A stretch of DNA of 43,880 nucleotides from Parcubacteria group bacterium. GTDB lineage: Bacteria > Patescibacteria > ABY1 > Buchananbacterales > UBA6539. The position numbers were made by a program, and so were the translations under genes. Below, piece after piece: positions 1-8,105 of the stretch (its first letter is position 1; each line of letters begins with the position of its first letter). Location: contig NYZP01000010.1 in assembly GCA_002687175.1 (NCBI GenBank), positions 1 to 43,880 on the forward strand. The letters are read 5' to 3'. Under the pieces are notes generated by a model. The model was not told the origin of the DNA, searched no databases, and worked only from the letters and a program-made list of their open reading frames with translations.

Positions 1-1
1 A

Positions 2-220
2 GTTAAACGTGACTTACCAAATATAATCATGGAACAACTCCAAGAATTTCTGATCGGCAACGGTATTTCCGGATTGGCATTTATATCAGAAAGTGAATCG
101 TTTGGCACGAGCCGCGAGGTCTGGTTTGTCTGGGATGGAAATTTATTTCAGATTAGTACTTATATAGAGTCGCAAGATTTACTGCAAGAAATACTACGAA
201 CCTGGAGATTTAAAAATTAA
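2..220 (+). CDS. C-terminal part of a hypothetical protein, cut by the window edge
   Basis: The frame is open from base 2 with no stop before the first ATG at 29, so the gene probably begins outside the window and only about 72 residues are visible. The visible part is a small alpha/beta-looking tail with an aromatic strand (EVWFVWDGNLFQI) followed by a helix ending in LRTWRF. Short modules of this look end many small secreted or lipid-anchored proteins, but I do not recognise a family. The gene carries no nearby terminator; a palindromic repeat follows it. Confidence 0.5.
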   Translation, partial: VKRDLPNIIMEQLQEFLIGNGISGLAFISESESFGTSREVWFVWDGNLFQISTYIESQDLLQEILRTWRFKN

Positions 221-270
221 AATCCTTCTACTTGTCATTACGAGTCCTGCAGAGATGCCCATGACTACTC

Positions 271-383
271 TGTCATCCCCGCGAAAGCGGGGATCCAGTT
301 TAAATCACTATTATGGATTCCCTCTAGAGTTTATCCCGCACTTGATGCGGGACGGGAATGACAATAGTAATGCGGGAATGACA
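271..383. repeat. REP-like nested palindromic repeat
   Basis: Two GC-rich hairpins face each other across an AT-rich centre. The left arm has CCCCGCGAAAGCGGGG and the right arm CCCGCACTTGATGCGGG. The outer sequences are complementary as well (GTCATCCC at the left, GGGAATGAC at the right, the latter present twice). The GC content is far above the flanks. This is the widespread 'TCATCCCCGCGAAAGCGGGGATCC' type of dispersed repeat. The short ORF running through it (255-437) is not a gene. Confidence 0.75.
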
Positions 384-395
384 AATTCAACAATC

Positions 396-424
396 TTGCT
401 AAAAACAACTCTATCTGTTAATAT
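396..424 (+). promoter_or_regulatory. Putative promoter of hppA
   Basis: TTGCTA at 396 and TAATAT at 419 are separated by 17 bases. The predicted transcript has an AT-rich leader of about 40 nt before the hppA ATG, with no Shine-Dalgarno sequence. Confidence 0.45.
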
Positions 425-472
425 AAATGAGTTCTAATCACTCAAAATTAATTACTAACCAATACAAAAACT

Positions 473-2449
473 ATGTTGCCAATTGAACTATGGACCGGGG
501 TTGTTGCCCTCATCGGTTTAGCCTTTGCCGCCTACTTAGCGACTAATTTAAAAAAACAAAAAGTTGTTGATCAAAAAGCTAAAGAAATTTCAGATCACAT
601 CCACGATGGTGCAATGACTTTTTTAAACAAAGAATATAAGATTTTAGTAATTTTTGTAATCGTTGTTGCTGTTTTAATTTTACTGGCACCAGCCTTAAGC
701 TGGAAAACTGCGATTACCTTTGTCATTGGTGCGGCTTTTTCTATTGCCGCTGGTAACATTGGCATGCGCGTTGCCACCATGGCCAACGTTAGAACAGCTG
801 AAGCGGCCAAAAAAGATTTATCCAGTGGCCTAGAAGTTGCTTTCTCTTCCGGTAGCGTTATGGGTTTAACAGTGGTTGGGCTTGGCCTACTTGGCGTAAG
901 TGTTTTATATACTATCTTTAAAGATCCTCAAATTATTTATGGCTTTGGATTTGGTGCCTCTTCGGTGGCTTTATTCGCCCGGGTTGGTGGCGGAATTTAT
1001 ACTAAGGCAGCTGACGTCGGGGCTGATCTGGTTGGAAAAGTTGAAGCTGGTATTCCCGAAGACGATCCCCGAAACCCGGCCACTATTGCTGACAATGTTG
1101 GTGACAATGTTGGTGATGTCGCTGGCATGGGAGCCGACTTGTTTGAAAGTTATGTTGATTCAATTATTGCCGCCATGGCTCTGGGTATCTTAGGAGTAGC
1201 CACTTTTGGCGAACAAGCTGTTATTCTACCGTTAGTGTTAGCCGCGGTTGGTATTGTCTCAGCTATTTTGGGTAATTTTGTAGTTAAATTTTTTAAAAAA
1301 AGCAGTCCCCATAAAGTTCTTAATTGGGGCATTTGGTCAGCCTCTGGCTTTACCGCCATTGGCGCCTTTCCCGCCATTTATTACACCATTGGTCATATGG
1401 GAGTTTACTACTCGCTGTTGACCGGTTTAGTGGCAGGAATTGTTATTGGTTTAGTAACTGAGTATTATACTTCCGATAAAAGAAAGCCAGCCCAAGAAGT
1501 GGCCAAGGCTTCCGAGAGCGGGCCAGCCACTAATATTATTGCGGGCTTTGCTTTAGGGTTAATGAGTACTGTCGTGCCTGTCTTGGTTGTGTCAGCAGCC
1601 ATATTTTTGTCATCACAGTTTGCTGGACTGTTTGGTATTGCTATTGCCGCGGTTGGCATGTTAGCTACTTTAGGTATTACCTTAGCCGCTGACACCTATG
1701 GTCCTGTGGCTGATAACGCCGCCGGGATTGCGGAAATGGCGGGGATGGGACAGGAAGCCAGGGAACGAGCTGAGGAGCTGGACGCTGTAGGAAATACTAC
1801 TGCCGCTATTGGTAAAGGTTTTGCCATTGGCTCGGCAGCGCTTACTGCTTTGGTACTGTTGGTCAGTTTTGGTCAAGCAGTTAATTTAGAAATAGTTAAT
1901 CTTTTAGATTCAAATGTTTTAATTGGTTTATTCCTTGGGGCTTTGCTACCAGCCGTGTTTTCTGCATTATCCATGAAAGCCGTTGGTAAAGCGGCCTTTG
2001 AAATGGTTCAGGAAGTTCGACGACAGTTTAAAGAAATTCCCGGCATTATGGAAGGCACCGGTAAACCAGACTATAAGAAATGTATTGATATTTCAACTGC
2101 TGCTGCTTTAAAAAGAATGATTGCTCCTGGTTTGTTGGCGGTATCAGCCCCAATAATTGTTGGGTTAATTTTAGGAGCACCGGCTTTGATTGGTATGTTA
2201 TCTGGCTCGCTGGTGACCGGATTTTTATTAGCCGTTATTATGGCCAATGCCGGTGGTGCCTGGGACAATGCTAAAAAATATATTGAAGCCGGCAACTTAG
2301 GTGGCAAGGGTTCAGAGGCCCACAAAGCGGCCGTAGCTGGTGACACCGTTGGTGATCCCTTTAAAGATACTTCTGGTCCAGCCTTAAATATTCTGATCAA
2401 GTTGATGACTATTGTTTCGTTAGTTATCGCACCTCTGCTAGTACTATAA
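473..2449 (+). CDS. hppA: Membrane-bound ion-translocating pyrophosphatase
   Basis: It hydrolyses pyrophosphate in the cytoplasm and uses the energy to pump H+ or Na+ out across the membrane. The 658-residue length and about 16 hydrophobic segments fit the family. The PPi/Mg site is clear: DVGADLVGKVE at residues 181-191, then DDPRNP and the repeated DNVGDNVGD at about 197-215. The C-terminal motif GDTVGDPFKDTSGP is also present. At GNTTAA (440-445) Ala 444 occupies the position that is Lys in K+-independent enzymes, so a K+-dependent enzyme is likely. Whether Na+ or H+ is pumped cannot be settled here. The ATG at 473 follows an AT-rich leader without SD. The gene is monocistronic and ends at a large terminator. 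Confidence 0.97.
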   Translation: MLPIELWTGVVALIGLAFAAYLATNLKKQKVVDQKAKEISDHIHDGAMTFLNKEYKILVIFVIVVAVLILLAPALSWKTAITFVIGAAFSIAAGNIGMRVATMANVRTAEAAKKDLSSGLEVAFSSGSVMGLTVVGLGLLGVSVLYTIFKDPQIIYGFGFGASSVALFARVGGGIYTKAADVGADLVGKVEAGIPEDDPRNPATIADNVGDNVGDVAGMGADLFESYVDSIIAAMALGILGVATFGEQAVILPLVLAAVGIVSAILGNFVVKFFKKSSPHKVLNWGIWSASGFTAIGAFPAIYYTIGHMGVYYSLLTGLVAGIVIGLVTEYYTSDKRKPAQEVAKASESGPATNIIAGFALGLMSTVVPVLVVSAAIFLSSQFAGLFGIAIAAVGMLATLGITLAADTYGPVADNAAGIAEMAGMGQEARERAEELDAVGNTTAAIGKGFAIGSAALTALVLLVSFGQAVNLEIVNLLDSNVLIGLFLGALLPAVFSALSMKAVGKAAFEMVQEVRRQFKEIPGIMEGTGKPDYKKCIDISTAAALKRMIAPGLLAVSAPIIVGLILGAPALIGMLSGSLVTGFLLAVIMANAGGAWDNAKKYIEAGNLGGKGSEAHKAAVAGDTVGDPFKDTSGPALNILIKLMTIVSLVIAPLLVL

Positions 2450-2461
2450 ATTTATTTAATT

Positions 2462-2551
2462 AAACCGCCCCAAATATGAACTGGGCCCCGTTTAGTAGAC
2501 ACTTTTCGTGTCCACTTTTTGGGTCCCAGTTCAATACTGGGGCGGTTTTTT
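2462..2551 (+). terminator. Long three-tier terminator hairpin after hppA
   Basis: AAACCGCCCCA (2462-2472) pairs with TGGGGCGGTTT (2538-2548). Inside it GAACTGGG (2478-2485) pairs with CCCAGTTC (2525-2532), and an apical hairpin (AGTAGACAC with GTGTCCACT) closes the structure. A run of six T follows. It is much longer than the other terminators in the window. Confidence 0.85.
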
Positions 2552-2556
2552 GATTG

Positions 2557-2582
2557 ATCACGTCGCTCGCGAGCGACGTGAT
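2557..2582. repeat. 26-bp perfect GC-rich palindrome touching a -35 box
   Basis: The half site ATCACGTCGCTCG is followed directly by its exact reverse complement. The palindrome ends on the first base of the TTGACA box of the next gene (2582-2587). It could be an operator or one of the GC-rich palindromic inserts seen elsewhere in the window. Confidence 0.7.
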
Positions 2583-2610
2583 TGACATTACATTAATAAT
2601 TAACTATGAT
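2582..2610 (+). promoter_or_regulatory. Promoter of the anchored protein gene at 2652
   Basis: TTGACA at 2582, 17 bases, TATGAT at 2605. It is a near-consensus housekeeping promoter and is followed by a strong SD (AGGAGG at 2639-2644). Confidence 0.7.
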
Positions 2611-2651
2611 AATTGTGTTCATTGATTCTTAACAAAGCAGGAGGGCAGGAC

Positions 2652-3323
2652 ATGAAAACCATTCTGAAACATTGGCACTTGTTGGCTTTGTCTGGCGCCG
2701 GCCTGATGTCAATTATTGGAATTGTCGTTGTCGTTTTTTCCAGTATTCTTGAACCATTTGATGAGTTTGTGAGTGCTCAAAAAATCGCTGATCCAAAACC
2801 GGACACTGCGCCTGTAGTGGAAACCACCTCGATTAAGTACGAAACTGATATTCCGGTAACTTCTGTACCAGCCTACTACAAGTTCAATTCGGGCATTCCG
2901 GTTTTACGAAACAACGGTTTGATTCTGGAAATATCGATTACTGAATTATTCGATAATGGATCAATCAAGCAATTAAAGTCAAAATTCCTGGAGGGGACTG
3001 ACTTTAGTAGTTTCACCGATGTTCAAAGAAGGGTTATTGAACAGGCCAAGGAAAATGCCACTCATTTATTTAAGTTTAACTACGAGTGGATCCGAATCCA
3101 AACAATCGTCGATCCGACAAGACGTCAGCAGGAAACTGATATTTTAGTTGAAGGAATTCTCACCGCCCTTAGATATGGTGACATATCAAATACGTCCGTT
3201 GAAAACCTCATTGATAACCTCGAGCTGTTAGTTCGAGACAAGCTCCTTCAAATAAATTTTGACAACTATGATCAACCACCCGCTCGGCTCACTGAGCGGT
3301 TTTTTTTATTAAAAAATAAATGA
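2652..3323 (+). CDS. Hypothetical N-terminally anchored protein
   Basis: The start is taken at ATG 2652 because AGGAGGG lies about seven bases upstream; the frame is open further up but that part lies in the promoter region. The protein of about 223 residues begins with a short basic stretch and one hydrophobic segment (residues about 10-30, LMSIIGIVVVVF), so it is probably a membrane-anchored protein facing outward. The rest is hydrophilic and mixed helix/strand, with no motif I recognise. The last 15 codons run through an intrinsic terminator and the stop lies past the T-run. Either the 3' end is frameshifted or the message normally ends without a stop codon. Confidence 0.6.
   Translation: MKTILKHWHLLALSGAGLMSIIGIVVVVFSSILEPFDEFVSAQKIADPKPDTAPVVETTSIKYETDIPVTSVPAYYKFNSGIPVLRNNGLILEISITELFDNGSIKQLKSKFLEGTDFSSFTDVQRRVIEQAKENATHLFKFNYEWIRIQTIVDPTRRQQETDILVEGILTALRYGDISNTSVENLIDNLELLVRDKLLQINFDNYDQPPARLTERFFLLKNK
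3280..3307 (+). terminator. Intrinsic terminator inside the end of the preceding ORF
   Basis: CCGCTC (3280-3285) pairs with GAGCGG (3294-3299) and eight T follow directly. The hairpin lies inside the open frame, which closes only at 3321-3323. Confidence 0.8.
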
Positions 3324-3387
3324 CTATTGTTTCACTTAGAATTGCGCCTCATTGTTATTATTATGATACTGTATTATATTTTTATTA

Positions 3388-3416
3388 TTGACAAGAAAAA
3401 TTACAAGTATTAAAAT
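3388..3416 (+). promoter_or_regulatory. Promoter of the hydrophilic protein gene at 3447
   Basis: TTGACA at 3388, 17 bases, TAAAAT at 3411. The leader is short and AT-rich, with no SD. Confidence 0.6.
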
Positions 3417-3446
3417 AAATTTAATTTAATAGTTAATCTAAAAATT

Positions 3447-4037
3447 ATGTCAGAAACAATAACACCACCAGAGACTGCAAAAGAAGCACAAGAATCTCGT
3501 CATCAGTGGGTTAGTGATTATCATGAAAACGGCTACATGTGGGAACACTGGAACAAAATAGCAGACGAAGCAAAAGGTGCCGAAAAAGATGAGGCTATTC
3601 AAAAAGCGCTTGAATATAAAGAAAAGAAGGAAAAAGCTTGGTCAGAATGGCATGACAAGGGCGTCGCTGATCCTGATATTTTAAATGAATATGATCCGGA
3701 TCTTATGCAGAAGGATGAGAAGGGGGAAATTTTACAAATAAAAGTCAGCACTAATAAAGATAATCTAGGTACTAGAAGTCTTCTTACTCCAGAGGCAATA
3801 CGTCAATATCCGGGATTAGCAATGCGTGAATTGGATAGCCGCAACACTGCCCTAGCCAGAGATGAATTGAACGGTGGCGATGGAGGCCAAGCTGGGGTAG
3901 ATAGGGAAAAATTATTAGACTATTATCTAGAAGCTGGATTAACTCCAGAACAAGTCCAGGCAGCAGAAGAATTTTGGGGCAAGGGTGTATCAAAAACTGA
4001 CCATGTCAAGACTAACAGGCATTTAGGAAAAAATTAA
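3447..4037 (+). CDS. Hypothetical hydrophilic helical protein
   Basis: The 196-residue protein has no signal peptide or membrane segment and is very rich in Glu, Asp and Lys. The N-terminal half (about residues 10-75) is predicted to be helical, with many Trp (HQWVSDYHENGYMWEHW), and the C-terminal half has a short helical domain (LLDYYLEAGLTPEQVQAAEEF). I recognise no family. It has the same general character as the acidic protein at 41839, but I see no alignable similarity. It is a single transcription unit with its own promoter and terminator. Confidence 0.7.
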   Translation: MSETITPPETAKEAQESRHQWVSDYHENGYMWEHWNKIADEAKGAEKDEAIQKALEYKEKKEKAWSEWHDKGVADPDILNEYDPDLMQKDEKGEILQIKVSTNKDNLGTRSLLTPEAIRQYPGLAMRELDSRNTALARDELNGGDGGQAGVDREKLLDYYLEAGLTPEQVQAAEEFWGKGVSKTDHVKTNRHLGKN

Positions 4038-4060
4038 AAAATAAATTTAAATTAAAAAAT

Positions 4061-4089
4061 CGTTGAGAAATATTCTTGGCGGTTTTTTT
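4061..4089 (+). terminator. Terminator after the 3447 gene
   Basis: CGTTGAGAA pairs with TTCTTGGCG using three G-U pairs and is followed by seven T. The wobble pairs work only in the plus-strand RNA, so it serves the plus-strand gene and not the convergent one. Confidence 0.65.
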
Positions 4090-4110
4090 ATTAAAAAAAC
4101 TCCCCAGTAT

Positions 4111-4833
4111 TTACCAGAGAGCGTCCCACATGCCTTGCCAGGCTTGGGGTAATTGCTTAAAGAGCCGATGTTTCCAGTCCGGCCACCGGTTGGAGTCTTC
4201 ACCAGCCATGGCACTAACGTTAATTGATAACGTTTGTACATTCAGGCCAAGTCGAACTGCTTTAACCAGAAGCCAAGTAGCAATCTGCCAATTAATGCGA
4301 CCATATTGACTGATCATTGGCATCATCTTCTGTAAAGCTTCAACCGTAAAAGCCTTGGGGCCAAATTGCCAGTCACCAATCTTTCGCATCATTACTGACT
4401 GTAAAATATTGGTGATGGTTTCCGGTAGCCAACGGCTAATCGGAAAATGAAATGTTGATCGCCAATTACGGGCTAAAGCAACGGCATCTGCTCCTTGTAC
4501 TAAAACTTTCACCAGCTGCAATAATTCATCAGTCACCTGATACTTATCACCTTCGGTGTAGATGATGATGTCAGCACCTGATGCGATACCGGCTAACCAG
4601 CATTGTTTGATTTGTCCACCAATACCGGCCGCTCCGTCTGCTTCGATAACCTCAACCCCTAATTCCTTAACTGATCCTTCCAAATTTTCCTGAAGATTCA
4701 GTCGACCACAGCGATTAACGGTTATTACTTGATGACCAGTGGCGGCAAACGACTCAAGAGCTTTTAACACCCTGGAGAGTTCGCCTAAGTCACGGACCAT
4801 GGTTGGCGTGACTATGACAACTTTTTTCTCCAA
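4111..4833 (-). CDS. Glycosyltransferase family 2-like protein
   Basis: The protein resembles a GT-A-fold nucleotide-sugar glycosyltransferase. The N-terminal strand (KKVVIVTPTMVRDLGELSRV), the helices that follow and the acidic TEGDKY near residue 110, in the place of the usual DxD, support this. No membrane segment is obvious. The TTG at 4833 is chosen as start because AAGGAGAAG sits seven bases upstream; the longer frame would start inside the leader. At 240 residues it is about the size of a single GT-A domain. Acceptor and donor are unknown. It is a single unit divergent from the zinc-ribbon gene at 5006, with back-to-back promoters. An alternative is a nucleotidyltransferase-like protein of the same fold. 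Confidence 0.65.
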   Translation of the reverse strand: MEKKVVIVTPTMVRDLGELSRVLKALESFAATGHQVITVNRCGRLNLQENLEGSVKELGVEVIEADGAAGIGGQIKQCWLAGIASGADIIIYTEGDKYQVTDELLQLVKVLVQGADAVALARNWRSTFHFPISRWLPETITNILQSVMMRKIGDWQFGPKAFTVEALQKMMPMISQYGRINWQIATWLLVKAVRLGLNVQTLSINVSAMAGEDSNRWPDWKHRLFKQLPQAWQGMWDALW

Positions 4834-4881
4834 GGTTCTTCTCCTTATATTTAAATGTACTTCACAAATACCCAATAAAGC

Positions 4882-4910
4882 TTTATAGCATAAATACAGT
4901 TAACTGTCAA
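4882..4910 (-). promoter_or_regulatory. Promoter of the glycosyltransferase-like gene
   Basis: On the minus strand TTGACA (4910-4905), 17 bases, TATAAA (4887-4882). Its -35 box is 20 bp from that of the divergent promoter at 4930. Confidence 0.7.
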
Positions 4911-4929
4911 GTCTACTAAGTTAAATTTA

Positions 4930-4958
4930 TTGACAACAAAAAAATAATCATCTACCAT
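4930..4958 (+). promoter_or_regulatory. Promoter of the zinc-ribbon gene
   Basis: TTGACA at 4930, 17 bases, TACCAT at 4953. An SD (TGGAGGG) precedes the ATG at 5006. Confidence 0.6.
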
Positions 4959-5005
4959 AACACCATTGTAAATATTCAATCTGCACATTAACTGGAGGGA
5001 AAATT

Positions 5006-5302
5006 ATGAGTACAGCAACGCTGCCTTTTGACAAAGATTTCTGGGTTCTCAAGGGACCACGTGGAGGTACTATTGGATACCAGCTGCGGACTGGGGCAAT
5101 TTTCCAGTTTGGAATAGGCTGGTTACAGCCGCCCAAACCTAAAAAGTCTGCTTATGATAGCTTGGTTCCTGCCAGGGCTCCTGACGGCGAATGCTATAAC
5201 TGTGGACATTGGCCCAATGAGACCAGATTTAAAAAACTGAATGGCCAGGCCGAGGAAGTTGTCATCTGCAGTAGATGCAGTACCATGATGCGACCATTCT
5301 AA
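5006..5302 (+). CDS. Small zinc-ribbon-like protein
   Basis: The protein has 98 residues, with CYNCGHW near residue 63 and CSRCS near residue 90. These two CxxC pairs suit one structural zinc ion. The N-terminal half (WVLKGPRGGTIGYQLRTG) looks like a small beta fold. No catalytic residues are visible, and a nucleic-acid or protein-binding role is only a guess. The start is well supported by the upstream SD. It is a single unit with its own promoter and terminator. Confidence 0.7.
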   Translation: MSTATLPFDKDFWVLKGPRGGTIGYQLRTGAIFQFGIGWLQPPKPKKSAYDSLVPARAPDGECYNCGHWPNETRFKKLNGQAEEVVICSRCSTMMRPF

Positions 5303-5313
5303 AAGATCATCCC

Positions 5314-5346
5314 CTCGTCCTGAACCCAGTTCAAGACGAGTTTTTC
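5314..5346 (+). terminator. Terminator of the zinc-ribbon gene
   Basis: CTCGTCCTGAAC pairs with GTTCAAGACGAG (one wobble) and is followed by TTTTTCTTT. Confidence 0.85.
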
Positions 5347-5353
5347 TTTAGAA

Positions 5354-5382
5354 TTGACTTATAAGTAATTATTTGATAGACT
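5354..5382 (+). promoter_or_regulatory. Promoter of the tig-nfo-phosphoesterase operon
   Basis: TTGACT at 5354, 17 bases, TAGACT at 5377, directly behind the preceding terminator. The leader of about 26 nt has no SD. Confidence 0.55.
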
Positions 5383-5414
5383 AAAGAAACATTTTTTATT
5401 AATTATCAGAAACT

Positions 5415-6701
5415 ATGAAGGTAGAAACTAAAAAATTAGAACGCGGAGAAGTTGAATTAAATATTGAATTAACGGTTGAAGAATATCAACCCTTTTTGGA
5501 AATTGCTGCTAAAAAGATTTCCGAGACCAGCAAAGTTCCGGGATTTCGACCAGGTAAAGCTGGTTTTGAAATTATTAAACAAAAGGTTGGTGAAGGCCAA
5601 ATTTGGCAGGAAGCTCTGGAACCAGCAGTCCAAAAAACATTTTTAAAAGCCCTTGATGAACAAAAATTAGTAACTGTTGGTTCCCCGCAGATCGATGTGG
5701 TTAAATTAGCACCAGGCAACCCAGTAGCCTATAAAGTCAAGATCAGTTTACTACCAAATGTTGAACTTGGTGATTATTCCAAAATTAAAGTTACTAAAAA
5801 AGAAACTGTTATTAGTGACGAGCAGCTACAAAAAGTGTTGTCTGATTTACAAAAAAGACACGCTAAGGAAACTTTAACTGATAAAAAAATTGCCGTTGGT
5901 AATAAAGCCGAAATAGACTTTGAAATATTTTTAGATAAGGTTCCTATTGATAATGGAAAACAACAAAAATTCCCACTAGTTATTGGTGAAAAAACTTTTA
6001 TCCCGGGGTTCGAAGAAAAAATTATTGGCTTAGGTAAAGATGATACTAAAGAGTTTCAACTTGAATTCCCCAAAGAATACCATCAAAAAAACTTAGCTGG
6101 TAAATTGGCCGACTTTAAAGTTAAAGTAATTGCTGTTTATGATCTTCAAATACCAGAGTTAAATGATGACTTGGCTAAAAGCTTAGGAGATTTTAAAAAC
6201 CTCCAAGAACTAAAAGACAAAATAAAAGAAAATTTAACTGCCGAAACAAAAGCTAAAGAAGATCAAAAATTTGAGGAAGAAATAATTGATAAAATTATTG
6301 GAGAAAGTACTTTTGATGACATCCCTAACATCTTAGTTGATTCAGAAACTAAAAAAATGGTTGAGGAACTGGAACACAATTTATCCCATCAAGGTATAAA
6401 ATTTGAAGACTATTTAGGACACATCAAAAAGAAACGAGAAGATCTACTGTTGGACTTTGCCCCGCAAGCTATCAAGCGAGTTAAGAGCGCTTTGATTATG
6501 AGAAAGGTTGGTAAAACAGAAAATATCAAGTTAGAAGAGGCGGAGATTGATTTAGAAATTAAAAAAACTTTAGAAGCTTATGCTGGTAATGCTGAGGCGG
6601 AAAAAAATCTGAAACAACCAGCTTACCGCGATTACCTCAAAAATATTCTAACTGCTCGTAAGGTGATGGAGCACCTTAAAGCAACCATGGCTCAATCTTA
6701 A
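5415..6701 (+). CDS. tig: Trigger factor, ribosome-associated chaperone
   Basis: It binds the ribosome near the exit tunnel and shields nascent chains, with peptidyl-prolyl isomerase activity. The 428 residues match the usual length. The N-terminal ribosome-binding domain has the signature KVPGFRPGKAGFEIIK (about residues 40-55); the typical GFRxGxxP is slightly altered, with AGF after the lysine. The FKBP-like domain (about 155-245) contains the region around PLVIGEKTFIPGFEEKIIG. The long helical C-terminal domain follows. It is the first gene of a three-gene run with nfo (13-nt gap) and a phosphoesterase. No SD is visible. Confidence 0.95.
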   Translation: MKVETKKLERGEVELNIELTVEEYQPFLEIAAKKISETSKVPGFRPGKAGFEIIKQKVGEGQIWQEALEPAVQKTFLKALDEQKLVTVGSPQIDVVKLAPGNPVAYKVKISLLPNVELGDYSKIKVTKKETVISDEQLQKVLSDLQKRHAKETLTDKKIAVGNKAEIDFEIFLDKVPIDNGKQQKFPLVIGEKTFIPGFEEKIIGLGKDDTKEFQLEFPKEYHQKNLAGKLADFKVKVIAVYDLQIPELNDDLAKSLGDFKNLQELKDKIKENLTAETKAKEDQKFEEEIIDKIIGESTFDDIPNILVDSETKKMVEELEHNLSHQGIKFEDYLGHIKKKREDLLLDFAPQAIKRVKSALIMRKVGKTENIKLEEAEIDLEIKKTLEAYAGNAEAEKNLKQPAYRDYLKNILTARKVMEHLKATMAQS

Positions 6702-6714
6702 AAAAAATAAAAAT

Positions 6715-7554
6715 ATGAAATTTGGTACCCATGTATCAATTGCTGGTGGGGTGTTTAATGCACCGGAAAATGCCAAGCAAGTTGGTTGTGAAACTTTTCA
6801 AATGTTTACTCGGTCTCCGCGTGGCGGCGCTGCTCCTGAATTAACTCCCGAGATTGTTAAACAGTTTAAAAATAATTGTCAAGAACATGGTTTTAAAAAC
6901 TACTATGTTCACGCCCCCTATTACGTTAACTTAGCATCGGACAATCCAAAAATCGCTAAATCATCAATCAGAATTATTAGGGAGGAGTTGGAACGAAGTT
7001 CTAAACTTGATGTTAAAGCATTAATGATTCACGTTGGTAGTGCTCGTGACCAGGATCGAGATCAAGCTTTAACCAAAGCGATAACTGGGATAACTCAAAT
7101 TTTAAAAGGCTATACTGGTTCAACTCAATTTCTAATTGAAATTGCCGCTGGTTCGGGCAATGTTATTGGTGACACTTTCGAAGAAGTCAACCAGATGATT
7201 TCCGCAGTTCAGCCAAAAGTAAAAACCCCAATTGGGGTTTGTTTTGATACGGCTCATGCTTTTGCCTCGGGCTATGATCTTAGAACCAAAAAAGACGTTG
7301 AGACTACATTTGAAAAATTTAATAAAATTGTAGGCCTTAAAAAATTAGTGTTAATTCATGGTAATGATTCCAAAGTTGATTTTGACAGTCATGTTGATCG
7401 ACACTGGCACATTGGTAAAGGTAAAATAGGAACCGAAGGTTTTAAGGCTATAATCAATCACCCTAAACTAAGAAAAATAGACATGATTTTGGAAACTCCA
7501 GATGTTGACATGGATAAAAAAAATCTAAAAACTGTCAGGGACATGCAAAAATAA
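6715..7554 (+). CDS. nfo: Endonuclease IV (AP endonuclease)
   Basis: It cuts DNA 5' of abasic sites in base-excision repair, using three zinc ions. All nine metal ligands seem present: His in VHAPYY, His in MIHVGS, Glu in IEIAAG, Asp and His in FDTAHAF, His in LIHGND, Asp and His in VDRHWHIGKG, and Glu in ILETP. The start MKFGTHVSIAGG is typical. The length of 279 is normal. Its stop (7552-7554) is one base from the ATG of the next gene, so the two are translated from one message. Confidence 0.96.
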   Translation: MKFGTHVSIAGGVFNAPENAKQVGCETFQMFTRSPRGGAAPELTPEIVKQFKNNCQEHGFKNYYVHAPYYVNLASDNPKIAKSSIRIIREELERSSKLDVKALMIHVGSARDQDRDQALTKAITGITQILKGYTGSTQFLIEIAAGSGNVIGDTFEEVNQMISAVQPKVKTPIGVCFDTAHAFASGYDLRTKKDVETTFEKFNKIVGLKKLVLIHGNDSKVDFDSHVDRHWHIGKGKIGTEGFKAIINHPKLRKIDMILETPDVDMDKKNLKTVRDMQK

Positions 7555-7555
7555 T

Positions 7556-8056
7556 ATGAAATTTGCCATCATCTCTGATTCACATGACAATGTTCCTAAT
7601 ATTGATAAAGCTTTAGCTCATATAAAAAAGCAGAATATTAAGACCATTGTTCATTGTGGTGATGTTTGCGCTCCCGGCGTAATGAAATATATCGCCGAAC
7701 AATATAATGGTGAAATACATTTAACTTATGGGAACGTTGACGGTGACCGTGAACTGATGGAAGAGCTGGCCGCTGATTTAGACAACATGACCATCCATGG
7801 TGAAGTTGGCAAAATTGAACTGGGAGGCAAAAAAATTGTTTGGAATCATTATCCCGAAGAAGCCAAAGATTTAGCCAAGGAAGGTAAATATGATTTATCT
7901 TTTTATGGTCATACTCACCAACCTTGGGAAGAAAAAATTGGTAATACTCTGGTGCTAAATCCCGGCACTTTGGCAGGACTTTTTGCCAAGGCTACCTTTG
8001 CCATTTATGATACTGCTGAAGACAAGGCTGAATTAATTATTCTCGAAAAAATTTAA
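7556..8056 (+). CDS. YfcE/MJ0936-like metallophosphoesterase
   Basis: This is a calcineurin-like phosphodiesterase with a two-metal centre. The motifs in order are DSHDN (residues 8-12), HCGD, GNVD, NHYPEE in place of the usual GH motif, YGHTHQP, and NPGT. The length of 166 is that of the compact YfcE/YsnB group, which cleaves phosphodiesters in vitro; the physiological substrate is not established. It is the last gene of the tig operon and is followed by a clear terminator. Confidence 0.92.
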   Translation: MKFAIISDSHDNVPNIDKALAHIKKQNIKTIVHCGDVCAPGVMKYIAEQYNGEIHLTYGNVDGDRELMEELAADLDNMTIHGEVGKIELGGKKIVWNHYPEEAKDLAKEGKYDLSFYGHTHQPWEEKIGNTLVLNPGTLAGLFAKATFAIYDTAEDKAELIILEKI

Positions 8057-8062
8057 TAAAAA

Positions 8063-8090
8063 ACGGTTCAAAATTGAACCGTGTTTGTTT
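8063..8090 (+). terminator. Terminator of the tig operon
   Basis: ACGGTTCA, an AAAT loop, TGAACCGT, then GTTTGTTTT. Confidence 0.8.
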
Positions 8091-8105
8091 TACTAAAATT
8101 TCTGT

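Noticed and set aside
255..437. 60-codon frame over the palindromic repeat
   Set aside because: It is the translation of a dispersed DNA repeat, without SD or coding character, and it overlaps the hppA promoter.
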